From: Bacillus alkalicellulosilyticus
GTDB taxonomy: Bacteria > Bacillota > Bacilli > Bacillales > Bacillaceae_F
Assembly: GCF_002019795.1 (NCBI RefSeq)
Contig: NZ_KV917381.1
Coordinates: 264,001 to 328,000 of the forward strand
Direction of reading: 5' to 3'
Length of the DNA: 64,000 nucleotides
Positions 11,051-24,434 of the stretch are shown piece after piece; the stretch's first letter is position 1, and each line of letters begins with the position of its first letter. The translations under genes were made by a program, and so were the position numbers. The notes below the pieces were generated by a model that saw nothing but the letters and a program-made list of their open reading frames with translations, searched no databases and was not told the origin of the DNA.

Positions 11051-13262
11051 ACCAAATGAGCAAGAAATTAAAGACCAGAAAATCTACCGTGAAATGGGAT
11101 TAACAGATGAAGAGTTTGGAATGGTTGAAACTATCTTAGGTCGCCTTCCTAACTATACTGAACTAGGTTTATTCTCTGTTATGTGGTCTGAGCACTGTTC
11201 ATATAAAAACTCAAAAGTATTACTTAAAAAATTCCCTGTCACAGGTGAAAAAGTTCTTCAAGGACCTGGTGAAGGTGCTGGGATTATCGATATCGGTGAT
11301 GAGCAAGCTGTTGTGTTCAAAATCGAAAGCCATAACCATCCTTCAGCCATTGAACCGTACCAAGGAGCTGCTACAGGTGTTGGAGGCATCCTTCGTGACG
11401 TGTTCTCTATGGGTTCTCGTCCAATCGCATTATTAAATTCATTACGCTTTGGTGAATTAGAATCTCCAAAAGTAAAATATTTATTTGAGCAAGTTGTTGC
11501 AGGTATTGCTGGATATGGAAACTGTGTTGGTGTTCCAACAGTTGGTGGAGAAGTTCAATTTGACGATTGCTATGAAGGAAATCCTTTAGTTAATGCCATG
11601 TGTGTTGGACTAATTGATCATAAAGATATTCAAAAAGGACAAGCCAAAGGCGTAGGAAATACCGTCATGTACGTTGGTGCGTCTACAGGTCGTGATGGAA
11701 TTCACGGAGCTACATTCGCTTCAGAAGATTTAAGCGAAACGTCTGAAGAAAAGCGTTCAGCTGTTCAAGTTGGAGACCCGTTCATGGAGAAGCTTTTACT
11801 TGAAGCTTGTCTTGAATTGATTCAATCTGATGCACTTATCGGTATTCAAGATATGGGTGCAGCCGGATTAACATCATCTTCAGCAGAAATGGCAAGTAAA
11901 GCGGGATCTGGAATTGAGATGAATCTTGATGAGGTTCCTCAACGTGAAACAGGCATGTCAGCATATGAAATGATGCTTTCTGAATCTCAAGAAAGAATGT
12001 TAATTGTCGTTCAAAAAGGTCGCGAAGATGAAATTCGCCAAATCGTAGAAAAATGGGGATTAGCCGCTAAAGATGTTGGAGTGGTAACGGATGATAAAAC
12101 GCTTCGCCTTTTACATAAAGGACAAGTCGTTGCTGAAGTTCCAGTTGATGCATTAGCAGAGGATGCACCTGTGTATCATAAGCCTTCGAAGGAACCAGCT
12201 TACTATAGTGAATTCCAAAACGAAGAGCAATTTATCCCTAATGTAACAAATGAAAAAGAAATGCTTCTTTCTCTACTATCTCAGCCGACCATTGCGAGCA
12301 AAGAGTGGATTTATGATCAATATGACTATATGGTTCAAACAAATACAGTGGTAAGCCCTGGTTCAGACGCAGCGGTTGTTCGTATTCGTGATACGAAAAA
12401 AGCACTTGCGATGACAACTGATTGTAACTCTCGTTATATTTACCTAGACCCAGAAGTCGGTGGAAAAATTGCAATTGCAGAAGCTGCTCGTAACATCGTT
12501 TGTTCTGGTGGAGTACCATTAGGCGTGACGGATTGCTTAAACTATGGAAATCCTGAAAAACCAGAAATCTTCTGGCAGTTAGAAAAATCAACTGACGGTA
12601 TGAGTGAAGCGTGCCGTGTGTTAGAAACACCAGTTATTGGCGGTAATGTATCACTTTATAACGAAACAAATGGAGAAGCCATCTATCCAACACCTGTTAT
12701 TGGTATGGTCGGATTAATTGAAGATACAGCTCATATTACAACACAAGACTTTAAAGCAGCTGGAGACCTTGTCTATCTAGTAGGGGAAACAAAAGCTGAG
12801 TTTGGTGGTAGTGAGTTACAAAAGCTTGTGAAAGGAAAAGTTACTGGGAAGTCACCAGAACTTGATCTTGAAGTAGAAAAGCGTCGTCAACAAGAAGTAC
12901 TTCAAGCGATTCGCGAAGGTGTTGTTGAGTCTGCTCATGATTTAGCTGAGGGCGGATTAAGCGTAGCGTTAGCTGAAAGTGTCATGAATGGGAAAGTTGG
13001 AGCTAGCGTAACCATTGATGGTGAAATCGTGACAGATTTATTTGCAGAAACTCAATCAAGATATATTATTTCTGTGAAAAAAGAAAACAAAGCTGCATTT
13101 GAGGCCATTGTAAAAGATGCAAAACAAATCGGGGAAGTAACAGCTACTGCCGGCTTAACAATTACTCATAGCAATGGAAATACAGTTCTTACTGTATCAC
13201 ATGAAGAAATAGAAACTGCTTGGAGGGGAGCAATTCCATGCTTGCTGAAATCAAAGGCTTAA
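11034..13262 (+). CDS. purL: phosphoribosylformylglycinamidine synthase subunit PurL
   Basis: PurL (742 residues, the small bacterial form) converts FGAR to FGAM with ATP and PurQ-derived ammonia. Two PurM-like halves are visible; [20 protein letters not shown] near residue 95 and the [15 protein letters not shown] region near 280 are conserved. The C-terminus [13 protein letters not shown] is nearly the same as in B. subtilis. The GGAGGG for purF lies inside its last codons. Confidence 0.97.
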   Translation: MSLHREPNEQEIKDQKIYREMGLTDEEFGMVETILGRLPNYTELGLFSVMWSEHCSYKNSKVLLKKFPVTGEKVLQGPGEGAGIIDIGDEQAVVFKIESHNHPSAIEPYQGAATGVGGILRDVFSMGSRPIALLNSLRFGELESPKVKYLFEQVVAGIAGYGNCVGVPTVGGEVQFDDCYEGNPLVNAMCVGLIDHKDIQKGQAKGVGNTVMYVGASTGRDGIHGATFASEDLSETSEEKRSAVQVGDPFMEKLLLEACLELIQSDALIGIQDMGAAGLTSSSAEMASKAGSGIEMNLDEVPQRETGMSAYEMMLSESQERMLIVVQKGREDEIRQIVEKWGLAAKDVGVVTDDKTLRLLHKGQVVAEVPVDALAEDAPVYHKPSKEPAYYSEFQNEEQFIPNVTNEKEMLLSLLSQPTIASKEWIYDQYDYMVQTNTVVSPGSDAAVVRIRDTKKALAMTTDCNSRYIYLDPEVGGKIAIAEAARNIVCSGGVPLGVTDCLNYGNPEKPEIFWQLEKSTDGMSEACRVLETPVIGGNVSLYNETNGEAIYPTPVIGMVGLIEDTAHITTQDFKAAGDLVYLVGETKAEFGGSELQKLVKGKVTGKSPELDLEVEKRRQQEVLQAIREGVVESAHDLAEGGLSVALAESVMNGKVGASVTIDGEIVTDLFAETQSRYIISVKKENKAAFEAIVKDAKQIGEVTATAGLTITHSNGNTVLTVSHEEIETAWRGAIPCLLKSKA

Positions 13263-14650
13263 ACGAAGAGTGTGGGGTATTTGCCATCTGGGGTCATAAA
13301 GACGCGGCATCGATATCCTACTATGGCTTACACAGCCTTCAACATCGCGGGCAAGAAGGAGCAGGTATCGTAGTATCTGACGGAGAAAAGCTTTCGATTC
13401 ATAAAGGAAACGGACTTGTAAACGAAGTATTTGGATCTGGGGTATTAAATGACCTTCACGGAAAAGCGGCAATTGGACATGTCCGTTATGCAACAGCAGG
13501 AGGAGGAGGGCTAGCTAATGTTCAGCCCCTTCTTTTTCGCTCACAAACGAGTAGCTTAGCTGTTGCCCATAACGGAAATTTAGTCAATGCCAATCAACTC
13601 AAGCACCAGCTTGAGAGCCAAGGAAGTATCTTTCAATCGACTTCAGATACAGAGGTGCTTGCGCATTTAATTAAAAGAAGTGCCTATCCTCGTTTAATTG
13701 ATAAGGTAATGAATAGTTTAACAATGTTAAAAGGGGCATATGCATTTGCCATTTTAACGGAAGATGAAATGATCGTTGCACTTGATCCGAATGGATTACG
13801 TCCGCTTTCTCTTGGAAAACTGGGCGATGCCTATGTCGTTGCTTCAGAAACATGTGCATTTGATGTAATTGGCGCAAAGTTTGAGCGTGAAGTTCAACCA
13901 GGAGAAATCATTCGTTTTACGGATGAAGGAATGGAAGCGACTCAATTTGCTTCATCTGTTCCAAGAGCAATCTGTAGTATGGAGTACATTTATTTTGCAA
14001 GACCAGACAGTAATGTCGATGAAATCAATGTCCATACAGCACGTAAAAACCTAGGGAAACAATTAGCACTTGAGTCTCCAGTAGAAGCTGATGTGGTTAC
14101 AGGTGTTCCTGATTCAAGTATTTCAGCTGCGATTGGATATGCTGAAACGACTGGGATTCCTTATGAGCTTGGCATGATAAAAAATAGATATGTTGGACGT
14201 ACGTTCATTCAGCCTTCACAAGAATTACGTGAGCAAGGGGTAAAAATGAAGCTTTCTGCTGTGCGAGGAGTCGTTGAGGGAAAACGTGTTGTCATGATTG
14301 ATGATTCGATTGTACGCGGAACGACAAGTAAACGTATCGTGAACATGCTAAGAGAAGCTGGAGCAACTGAAGTTCATGTCAGAATTAGTTCACCGCCTAT
14401 AAAAAACCCTTGCTATTACGGGATTGATACATCAACAAAAGAAGAACTCATTGCAGCGACTCATTCCATTGAAGAAATGAGAGAAATGATGGGTGCTGAT
14501 ACACTCGCATTTTTAAGTATGGAAGGGTTGTATAATGGGCTCGGTCGAGATAAGGAAGTTAGCAATTGCGGGCAATGTGTCGCTTGTTTTACAGGACAAT
14601 ACCCAACTGAAATTTACCCGGATACGATTCATCCACACGATAAGTGTTAA
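13238..14650 (+). CDS. purF: amidophosphoribosyltransferase PurF
   Basis: PurF (470 residues) makes phosphoribosylamine from PRPP and glutamine, the committed step. The start at 13238 gives an 11-residue propeptide ending before Cys12 (GLNEECGVF), the N-terminal nucleophile released by self-processing as in B. subtilis. The PRPP motif [14 protein letters not shown] lies near 350, and cysteines in NCGQCVACF near the end fit the oxygen-sensitive Fe-S cluster. TGGAGGGGAG precedes this ATG; an upstream in-frame ATG at 13220 would spoil the propeptide. It overlaps purL by 25 bases. Confidence 0.97.
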   Translation: MLAEIKGLNEECGVFAIWGHKDAASISYYGLHSLQHRGQEGAGIVVSDGEKLSIHKGNGLVNEVFGSGVLNDLHGKAAIGHVRYATAGGGGLANVQPLLFRSQTSSLAVAHNGNLVNANQLKHQLESQGSIFQSTSDTEVLAHLIKRSAYPRLIDKVMNSLTMLKGAYAFAILTEDEMIVALDPNGLRPLSLGKLGDAYVVASETCAFDVIGAKFEREVQPGEIIRFTDEGMEATQFASSVPRAICSMEYIYFARPDSNVDEINVHTARKNLGKQLALESPVEADVVTGVPDSSISAAIGYAETTGIPYELGMIKNRYVGRTFIQPSQELREQGVKMKLSAVRGVVEGKRVVMIDDSIVRGTTSKRIVNMLREAGATEVHVRISSPPIKNPCYYGIDTSTKEELIAATHSIEEMREMMGADTLAFLSMEGLYNGLGRDKEVSNCGQCVACFTGQYPTEIYPDTIHPHDKC

Positions 14651-14688
14651 TATCCGTAATCTAGAACTGATATTTTAGGAGGACGATT

Positions 14689-15714
14689 ATGTCTGAAGCG
14701 TATAAACGTGCTGGTGTCGATATAGAAGCCGGTTATGAAGCTGTTGAAAGAATGAAAAAGCATGTAGCACGAACAAAAAGACCGGAAGTATTAGGTGGCC
14801 TTGGTGGATTTGGTGGCATGTTTGACCTGTCTAAGTACTCTTTGAAAGAACCAGTCCTGGTTTCAGGAACGGACGGAGTAGGAACAAAGCTAATGCTAGC
14901 GTTTATGGTAGATAAGCATGACACAATTGGTATCGATGCGGTAGCCATGTGTGTGAATGATATCGTTGCTCAAGGCGCTGAGCCGTTATACTTCCTTGAT
15001 TACATTGCCTGTGGGAAAGCAGAACCTGCTAAAATCGAAGCAATTGTAAAAGGAATTGCGGATGGCTGTGAGCAAGCTGGTTGTGCCATTGTCGGTGGTG
15101 AAACGGCTGAAATGCCAGGAATGTATAGTGAAGAAGAATATGATTTAGCAGGCTTTACAGTTGGGATTGTTGAAAAATCAAAACTGATTACCGGAGAAAC
15201 GATTGAAGCTGGAGATGTACTTATTGGACTAGGATCTAATGGAGTTCATTCCAATGGTTTTTCATTAGTACGTAAAGTGTTGCTTGAAGAAAATAACTTA
15301 GATATAAAAGAAACGTATGGTAACTTATCCAAGCCATTAGGAGAAGAGTTATTGACTCCTACAAGAATCTATGTGAAACCAATGCTATCAGTGATTGAGA
15401 AATTTACGGTAAAAGGAATCTCTCATATTACTGGTGGTGGCTTTTACGAAAACATCCCTCGCATGCTTCCTGAAGGATTAGGAGTAGACATTGCGAAAGG
15501 TTCTTGGGATATTCCAGAAATCTTCTCGTTTATTGCTGAGCAAGGGAACATCGCTGAAAAAGACCTGTTCTCTACGTTTAACATGGGAATTGGAATGGCG
15601 ATTGTTGTCTCAGAAAACGAGGTTGAAGAGGTGCTAGCTGAGCTTCAAGCGCAAGGAGAAAAAGCATCCGTCATTGGAAAAGTGAAAACTGGAGATGGAG
15701 TGTCAATCGCATGA
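14689..15714 (+). CDS. purM: phosphoribosylformylglycinamidine cyclo-ligase PurM
   Basis: PurM (341 residues) closes the imidazole ring, FGAM to [16 protein letters not shown] (about 59-71) is the ATP-binding signature; [11 protein letters not shown] and [14 protein letters not shown] are also conserved. AGGAGG stands before the ATG. The stop overlaps the purN start in ATGA. Confidence 0.97.
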   Translation: MSEAYKRAGVDIEAGYEAVERMKKHVARTKRPEVLGGLGGFGGMFDLSKYSLKEPVLVSGTDGVGTKLMLAFMVDKHDTIGIDAVAMCVNDIVAQGAEPLYFLDYIACGKAEPAKIEAIVKGIADGCEQAGCAIVGGETAEMPGMYSEEEYDLAGFTVGIVEKSKLITGETIEAGDVLIGLGSNGVHSNGFSLVRKVLLEENNLDIKETYGNLSKPLGEELLTPTRIYVKPMLSVIEKFTVKGISHITGGGFYENIPRMLPEGLGVDIAKGSWDIPEIFSFIAEQGNIAEKDLFSTFNMGIGMAIVVSENEVEEVLAELQAQGEKASVIGKVKTGDGVSIA

Positions 15715-16277
15715 AAAATGTAGCCGTATTTGCTTCAGGGACTGGTTCGAATTTTCAAGCCATCATTGATGCAGTTGAACAGGGCACACTTCAAGCAAAC
15801 CTTGTTTTGCTTGTCTGTGATAAACCAGGCGCAAAGGCGATTGAGCGGGCCAATAGCCATAACATAGATACGTTTGTCTTCACACCAAAGCAATATGAGA
15901 GTAAATCAGCATTTGAAACGGAAATTGTGTCTGAGTTACAAAAAAGAGATGTCGATTATATTGCGTTAGCGGGATACATGAGATTAATTGGTCCTACGCT
16001 GCTACAAAGTTATGAAGGCAAAATTATTAATATTCATCCGTCTTTATTACCTGCGTTTCCAGGCAAGGATGCAATAGGACAAGCATTCCAAGCTGGTGTC
16101 GAAAAAACCGGGGTGACCATTCATTACGTTGATGAAGGAATGGACACGGGGCCAGCTATTGCTCAAGGTGATGTCGTACTTGAAGAAAATGAGACGATGG
16201 AAACCTTAACAAAGAAGATTCAAAAAATAGAGCATGAGCTTTATCCAAAAACGTTACAAAAAATAATAGAACAATAA
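15711..16277 (+). CDS. purN: phosphoribosylglycinamide formyltransferase PurN
   Basis: PurN (188 residues) transfers a formyl group from 10-formyl-THF to GAR. The active-site block [12 protein letters not shown] contains Asn107 and His109, and an Asp follows in [23 protein letters not shown] at the N-terminus binds the phosphoribosyl group. It overlaps purM by four bases. Confidence 0.96.
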   Translation: MKNVAVFASGTGSNFQAIIDAVEQGTLQANLVLLVCDKPGAKAIERANSHNIDTFVFTPKQYESKSAFETEIVSELQKRDVDYIALAGYMRLIGPTLLQSYEGKIINIHPSLLPAFPGKDAIGQAFQAGVEKTGVTIHYVDEGMDTGPAIAQGDVVLEENETMETLTKKIQKIEHELYPKTLQKIIEQ

Positions 16278-16301
16278 GCTGTGAAGGGAGATCAATTGTA
16301 A

Positions 16302-19210
<2,909 letters not shown>

Positions 19211-19237
19211 AAGACATCGTCTCCTTTTAAATAGCAT

Positions 19238-19276
19238 AAACCTTATAAGATAGAAAATATCTTATAAGGTTTTTTG
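19238..19276 (+). terminator. pur operon terminator
   Basis: A perfect 14-bp stem (AACCTTATAAGATA) with loop GAAA is followed by TTTTTT. It lies 104 bases after purD, beyond the small antisense gene's start, so pur transcripts run antisense through that gene. Confidence 0.9.
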
Positions 19277-19302
19277 AACTATAAGTTGAAAAAAGTTTGA
19301 TT

Positions 19303-19330
19303 AAGAAAAGACGGCTTTGCCGTTTTCTTA
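19303..19330 (-). terminator. terminator of the DUF2892 gene
   Basis: AAGAAAAGACGGC-TTT-GCCGTTTTCTT ends right at the stop codon of the minus-strand gene. The minus-strand side is T-rich. Confidence 0.65.
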
Positions 19331-19657
19331 TTAAAATAGAAAATCTTCATTTGTTTTTTCAGAGTACGTACCGAATTGTTGTTGAGATTGTTGGTTCTGA
19401 TTTGTTTCATGTTTTTGCTGATTTTGATTTCCGTTTTGGGTTGTACTTGCATTGGCTTGTTGTTTGATCATATACGTTACAGGGCAAAACCGAGTAATGC
19501 CCTCGGCGATTTTCATCGCTCCCATCATTGCAACGAATAAAGGCATACTGTGTGATGGTTTTTTCACAAGTTTTGCTGTGGCCCATGCTAAAATCGTAAA
19601 GCCACAGGTAATTCGGACTAAAGCATTTACCATTCCAATGTTTTGTTTCAATTTCAT
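19331..19657 (-). CDS. DUF2892 (YgaP-like transmembrane) protein
   Basis: This 108-residue protein has a DUF2892 domain at residues 1-65: NIGMVNALVRITCGFTILAW, a second hydrophobic segment, and GITRFCPVTYMI. The rest is a glutamine/asparagine-rich hydrophilic tail (QNGNQNQQ and similar). The role is unknown. GAAAGG precedes the ATG. It runs opposite to purD and yerA and shares its upstream region with yerA. Confidence 0.85.
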   Translation of the reverse strand: MKLKQNIGMVNALVRITCGFTILAWATAKLVKKPSHSMPLFVAMMGAMKIAEGITRFCPVTYMIKQQANASTTQNGNQNQQKHETNQNQQSQQQFGTYSEKTNEDFLF

Positions 19658-19702
19658 CTAACCTTTCTACTAAGATTTTTAATAAACTTTTCACAACTGT
19701 AA

Positions 19703-19731
19703 TGTGGTAAACGATAAAAGTATGGTAAGAT
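19703..19731 (+). promoter_or_regulatory. possible yerA promoter (extended -10)
   Basis: TATGGTAAGAT (19721-19731) is an extended -10; the -35 position reads TGTGGT, a poor match. It is 56 bases before the yerA start. Confidence 0.35.
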
Positions 19732-19786
19732 ATTTTTTATAAGACTTTTTTCTAAAAAGCCATTAAACAGAGAAAAGGGTGAATGA

Positions 19787-21532
19787 ATGATGACTGAACG
19801 AATATATCGTTGGACGAAAAAACGACTTAGAGAACAACTTGCGGTCATCCGTGGTGAGCTAGCTCCGACAATCGTATTAACTCATGCAACCTACTTAAAT
19901 AGTTCACGACGTCAGTGGCTACATGCAAATATATGGATTTATGGAGATAGAATCATTTATGTTGGGGAACAAATGCCAACAAAGTTAGATAAAACCGAAG
20001 TGGTCGACTGTAGTCAGTATGTAATTGTACCAGGTTATATCGAGCATCATGCACATCCATTTCAATTATATAATCCCCTAAGCTTTGCTAATTATGTATC
20101 AACAAAGGGGACAACAACAACTATTAATGACAACATGATGTTTTTTTTATCACTCGAAAAAAAGAAAGCGCTTACTTTAATTGAAAAGTTAGATGAAATG
20201 GATACATCGATGTATTGGTGGTGTCGTTATGACGCCCAAACGGAGTTGGAAAATGAAGAGGAAATTTTTTCGTATTCTAAAATGAAAGCATGGTTGGAAC
20301 ATCACCTTGTTGTTCAAGGAGGAGAATTAACATCATGGCCAAAAGTACTAAGTGGTGATGATAGTATTCTTCACTGGATGCAGGAAACAAAACGATTAGG
20401 AAAACCTATAGAAGGTCACCTTCCAGGTGCATCTGAGCGGACGTTGACTCAAATGGCTTTGTTAGGTGTGAATTGTGACCATGAAGCCATGACAGGTGAG
20501 GAAGCCATTATGAGGTTAAATTTAGGGTACACAGCATCCCTTCGTCACTCCTCTATTCGTCCTGACCTCCCGAAACTCATCGAGGAAATGATTGATTTGG
20601 GTGTTGATGATTTTAGTCAATGCTTACTCACAACTGATGGATCAACTCCAATGTTTTACGAAGACGGAGTTCTTGATAAGCTTATAAAAATAGCAATCGA
20701 TAAAGGGGTTGCGCCAATAGAAGCGTACCATATGGCAACCTATAATGTAGCGAGACATTATCATTTAGATCACAAACTTGGGATGATAGCACCAGGTCGA
20801 GTCGCACATCTTAATTTCCTTTCAAGCAAAGAAAACCCTACGCCAGTTAGTGTTCTCGCTAAAGGAAACTGGATTGTAAAAAATGGAGTAAGAGTGAGCG
20901 ATGAGAGCACATTCGCATGGGAAGAATTTGGTCTTGAGGAAATGAAACTCGATTGGGATCTAACGGGTGAAGACTTTCATTTCTCAATGCCAATGGGGCT
21001 AGAATTAGTGAACTCCGTTATTTTAAAACCGTATCAAATTGGCTTTGAGGATACAGATGATTCCCTTTCCACTACTCATGATGAATGCTTTTTTATGATG
21101 ATTGATAAAAAGGGAAAGTGGAGAATGAATACAATCATTAAAGGGTTTGCTGATCGTATTGGAGGTTTAGCTAGCTCCTATTCCAATACGGGTGATATTG
21201 TATTAATTGGGAAAAATAAAATCGATATGATGAGAGCTTTTCAAGAGCTTAAAAAACAAGGTGGCGGAATAGTTGTTGTGGAAGATGGTGAAGTTAGGGT
21301 AACGATGCCACTGCCTCTTCATGGCGTGATGTCAAATCAGCCAATGGCAGAAGTAATGTCACAGCATAAACAACTAGAAGAGGTTCTTAGAGAATCAGGT
21401 TACAGACATGAAGACCCTATCTATACTCTATTATTCTTTTCATCTACGCATCTACCATATATTAGAGTGACGCAGCGAGGAATCTATGATGTTTTCAATA
21501 AAAAGATACTCTTTCCTTCGATTATGCGTTAA
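19787..21532 (+). CDS. yerA: adenine deaminase-related amidohydrolase YerA
   Basis: This 581-residue amidohydrolase-fold protein corresponds to B. subtilis YerA, listed as a probable adenine deaminase (adenine to hypoxanthine). The metal-binding HxH is His88-Ala-His90 in EHHAHP. GHLPGASERTL and the C-terminal ADE-like domain (about 410-575) follow. The second ATG (19790) could also serve. Its place next to the pur operon suits purine salvage. Whether YerA-type enzymes truly use adenine is less certain than for AdeC. Confidence 0.88.
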   Translation: MMTERIYRWTKKRLREQLAVIRGELAPTIVLTHATYLNSSRRQWLHANIWIYGDRIIYVGEQMPTKLDKTEVVDCSQYVIVPGYIEHHAHPFQLYNPLSFANYVSTKGTTTTINDNMMFFLSLEKKKALTLIEKLDEMDTSMYWWCRYDAQTELENEEEIFSYSKMKAWLEHHLVVQGGELTSWPKVLSGDDSILHWMQETKRLGKPIEGHLPGASERTLTQMALLGVNCDHEAMTGEEAIMRLNLGYTASLRHSSIRPDLPKLIEEMIDLGVDDFSQCLLTTDGSTPMFYEDGVLDKLIKIAIDKGVAPIEAYHMATYNVARHYHLDHKLGMIAPGRVAHLNFLSSKENPTPVSVLAKGNWIVKNGVRVSDESTFAWEEFGLEEMKLDWDLTGEDFHFSMPMGLELVNSVILKPYQIGFEDTDDSLSTTHDECFFMMIDKKGKWRMNTIIKGFADRIGGLASSYSNTGDIVLIGKNKIDMMRAFQELKKQGGGIVVVEDGEVRVTMPLPLHGVMSNQPMAEVMSQHKQLEEVLRESGYRHEDPIYTLLFFSSTHLPYIRVTQRGIYDVFNKKILFPSIMR

Positions 21533-21571
21533 ACTATAAAAGTAATCATATAGCAAAGGTCGTGTTAAGAG

Positions 21572-22591
21572 ATGAAAAAAGGAACGAAGGTACTACTTGC
21601 AGTTTCTTTTAGTCTATTAGCTTTAGTAGGGTGTGGGAAGGAAGAAGTTCAGCCTGAACCAGTAGTCGAAGAACCTATCATAGAGGAAACAGAGCCAGAA
21701 CCGTTGTTTGTTACTCCATTAACGGGAATGGGAGCTGAGGAAGAATTAACGAGTCGTCCAGTAGCAGTTATTATTAATAATGATCCTAAGGCCAGACCAC
21801 AATCTGGAATAGACCAGGCAGATGTGGTTTATGAAATATTAGCAGAAGGTGAAATTACTAGATTTGTGGCAATCTTTCATAGTGAACAGCCTGAGCGAAT
21901 TGGCCCAGTCAGAAGTTCTCGCGAATACCATATTGATTTAGCAAATGGATATGATTCTCTTTTTGTTATTCATGGCTGGAGTCCAGAGGCGAAAAGATTA
22001 TTAGAAGTAGAAAACAAGGCTGATTATTTAAACGGACTATTTTACGATGGAACATTATTTAAGCGCTCTACGGATAGAGTAGCTCCTCATAATTCATATA
22101 TTAGCTTTGAAGCACTTCAAGAAGGTCTGACTGAGAGAGGGTATGAACTTACCGGTGAAGTAGAGCCTTTAGCATTTGCTAAAGATAATTCTGAGTTAGG
22201 TGGAGATCCTGCTCCGTTGATCAATGTGCAATATTTTAATCGTAACTCTGTCAATTTTAAATACGATGAAGAACAACAAATCTATTTACGTTATAATGGA
22301 GACCAACAAACCGTTGATAAGGATACAGGAAATCCTGTCATTTTAGAAAATGTATTGATTATTGAAACTGAACATAAAGTAATAGATAAACAAGGACGAC
22401 GGGATATCGATTTAACATCTGGTGGCAAGGCGCTTCTTTTTCAAGATGGAAAAGCATTCGAACTGGAATGGACCAATCACAATGGTCGACTCCTTCCTTC
22501 TCATAATGGAAACATTGTACCGTTCGTGCCAGGTAAAACATGGATAAACGTTGTGCCATCATTAGATGAAAATGTGGAAATTGTTCAATAG
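21572..22591 (+). CDS. yerB: DUF3048 lipoprotein YerB
   Basis: This 339-residue predicted lipoprotein has signal peptide 1-20 and lipobox ALVGC with Cys21. An acidic, proline-rich linker (about 25-45) comes before the two DUF3048 domains. The RPVAVIINNDPKARPQSG and ERIGPVRSSR segments are typical of the family. It is the counterpart of B. subtilis YerB and is followed by yerC as there. The biochemical role is unknown. The ribosome site is weak. Confidence 0.92.
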   Translation: MKKGTKVLLAVSFSLLALVGCGKEEVQPEPVVEEPIIEETEPEPLFVTPLTGMGAEEELTSRPVAVIINNDPKARPQSGIDQADVVYEILAEGEITRFVAIFHSEQPERIGPVRSSREYHIDLANGYDSLFVIHGWSPEAKRLLEVENKADYLNGLFYDGTLFKRSTDRVAPHNSYISFEALQEGLTERGYELTGEVEPLAFAKDNSELGGDPAPLINVQYFNRNSVNFKYDEEQQIYLRYNGDQQTVDKDTGNPVILENVLIIETEHKVIDKQGRRDIDLTSGGKALLFQDGKAFELEWTNHNGRLLPSHNGNIVPFVPGKTWINVVPSLDENVEIVQ

Positions 22592-22610
22592 TGGAAAGGT
22601 GTGACCAAGC

Positions 22611-22922
22611 TTGCAAATCGATAAATTACGAGGCAAAGAACTAGATCAATTGTTCAAAGCGATACTAACATTAAAAGACCTTGAAGAATGTTATCAGTTT
22701 TTTGATGACTTGTGTACGATAAATGAAATCCAATCTTTGGCTCAACGACTTGACGTGGCAAGAATGCTTCAAAATGGCTATACGTATCATAAAATTGAGA
22801 CAGAAACAGGAGCAAGTACTGCAACGATTTCAAGAGTTAAGCGCTGTTTAAATTACGGAAACGACGGCTATAAGATGACATTAGACCGAGTAAAAGAACA
22901 AGAAGAAGGTACGGAAATATAA
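22611..22922 (+). CDS. yerC: YerC/YecD family TrpR-related DNA-binding protein
   Basis: This 103-residue helical protein has a TrpR-like helix-turn-helix: NEIQSLAQRLDVARML followed by the recognition helix in TGASTATISRVKRCL. The start is TTG at 22611, with AAAGGTG ten bases upstream. It corresponds to B. subtilis YerC and probably acts as a regulator; its targets are unknown. In B. subtilis yerD follows; here the repeat array, an IS and ger genes take that place. Confidence 0.9.
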   Translation: MQIDKLRGKELDQLFKAILTLKDLEECYQFFDDLCTINEIQSLAQRLDVARMLQNGYTYHKIETETGASTATISRVKRCLNYGNDGYKMTLDRVKEQEEGTEI

Positions 22923-22927
22923 GATGA

Positions 22928-22960
22928 AGGACGGTAGCTACTGGCTGCCGTCCTTTTTTA
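22928..22960 (+). terminator. terminator after yerC
   Basis: AGGACGGTAGC pairs with GCTGCCGTCCT (one G-U), then TTTTTT. Confidence 0.9.
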
Positions 22961-23197
22961 TATGGAGAGTATTGAGAGCTCAATGTCTTTTCCTCTAGCC
23001 GCACAGTTGCCGAAGCCTTGCCTTCTTCCTTTTGGGGTTTTCGTTCCCCTACGGCACAGTTTTCCCCCATCATGGGTAACGATTAGCCATAATCGGATTA
23101 AGTCCGTATAATTGTGTAAAAACAAAAAGAGTCATTTTATACCTTCTTGGCTACAATGTTTAACAACCACGAAAAACATGAGAAGAGGGAATATAAA

Positions 23198-24364
23198 ATG
23201 ACTCAAATACAGTTTAACCTAGATATTGATGTTTTAAAAGAATCTGTGATGAATTCGAATATTGATGCAGTTGTAAAATCTTCAATTGTATTAGTTCTTA
23301 ATGAGTTTATGGAGAAAGAACGGGATGAGCATTTACAAGCATCTGCCTATGAGCGTTCTCCAGAACGCCGGGATTACCGTAATGGATATTATGAGCGTGA
23401 GCTACTGATTAGTATTGGAAAAATTAAATTACGTGTACCTCGTACAAGAGAAGGAGACTTTTCAACTTCTATATTTGAACGGTTTTCTCGCGTAGACCAA
23501 GCACTAACTCTTTCTATGTTAGAAATGGTGGTAAATGGGGTGTCAACACGAAAAGTAAAAAACATTGTAGAACAACTTTGCGGAGAAAGTGTATCCAAAT
23601 CATTTGTTTCGTCCCTAACGGAGAAGCTTGATCCTGTTGTGAATAAATGGGCTAATCGACCACTTAATGTCCAGTATTTTCCTTACCTCTATGCAGATGC
23701 CATGTATATTAAGGTGCGTGAACATAATAAAGTTGTACCCAAAGCAGTCTATCTTATGACGGCAATGGATGAGGAAAAAAAGAGGCAAGTTATTGGATTA
23801 AAAATAGACCACGCTGAGAGTTTCGAGGCGTGGCAAGGGTTCTTCAGTGATTTAAAAGCGCGAGGACTCCAATCTCCTAAACTTATTGTCTCTGATGCCC
23901 ATGCTGGATTAAAAAAGGCTATAGACCGAGAATTTATCGGAACTTCATGGCAAAGGTGTTCCGTTCACTTTAAACGAAACATTATTAATAAACTTCCCAA
24001 AAAAGGGTCTAGCCAGGTCATAGCAGATTTGAGAAGAATATACCAAACAATCTCTTGTGAAGAAGCAAGGAAATTTAAAGATGACCTTCTCATGAATCAC
24101 CAAGATAATCCCAAGTTGAAGAAGGCAATTGAAATCCTTGAAGACGGATTTGAAGAATCCATTCAATATTTAAATGAACCAAAAATGTATCAACGACACC
24201 TATCAAGTACCAACTCGTTAGAGCGTCTAAATCAGGAAATAAGAAGACGAGAAAGAGTCATTCGTATTTTTCCAAATACACAATCAGCTTTTCGATTAAT
24301 TGGGGCGCTATTAATGGAGAATGAAAACCTTCAGTTAAATAGGAGATATACTCTAAAGCCCTAA
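23198..24364 (+). CDS. IS256-family transposase
   Basis: This 388-residue mutator-type transposase is apparently intact. The DDE residues are Asp167 (YADAMY), Asp233 (VSDAHAG) and Glu342 (NSLERLNQE), with the usual helical insertion between the last two. RRDYRNGYYER and LRVPRTREG in the N-terminal part are typical. The start at 23198 (MTQIQFN) has AAGAGGG upstream; the frame is open to 23147. It ends 143 bases before the right IS end. Confidence 0.93.
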   Translation: MTQIQFNLDIDVLKESVMNSNIDAVVKSSIVLVLNEFMEKERDEHLQASAYERSPERRDYRNGYYERELLISIGKIKLRVPRTREGDFSTSIFERFSRVDQALTLSMLEMVVNGVSTRKVKNIVEQLCGESVSKSFVSSLTEKLDPVVNKWANRPLNVQYFPYLYADAMYIKVREHNKVVPKAVYLMTAMDEEKKRQVIGLKIDHAESFEAWQGFFSDLKARGLQSPKLIVSDAHAGLKKAIDREFIGTSWQRCSVHFKRNIINKLPKKGSSQVIADLRRIYQTISCEEARKFKDDLLMNHQDNPKLKKAIEILEDGFEESIQYLNEPKMYQRHLSSTNSLERLNQEIRRRERVIRIFPNTQSAFRLIGALLMENENLQLNRRYTLKP

Positions 24365-24386
24365 ACCAGCGAGCCGCGCGAAGCGA

Positions 24387-24434
24387 GATTTTGGTTACTT
24401 GGAAGGGGGTCCCCCCTTCCAAGTAACCAAAATC
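24387..24434. repeat. long perfect hairpin inside the IS
   Basis: GATTTTGGTTACTTGGAAGG plus GGG (24387-24409) is exactly complementary to 24412-24434, a 23-bp stem with a two-base gap. No T run follows, so it does not look like a normal intrinsic terminator. Confidence 0.75.

Noticed and set aside
12238-12630. 130-residue frame antisense to purL
   Set aside because: Shadow of the purL reading frame, with no start signal or recognisable domain.
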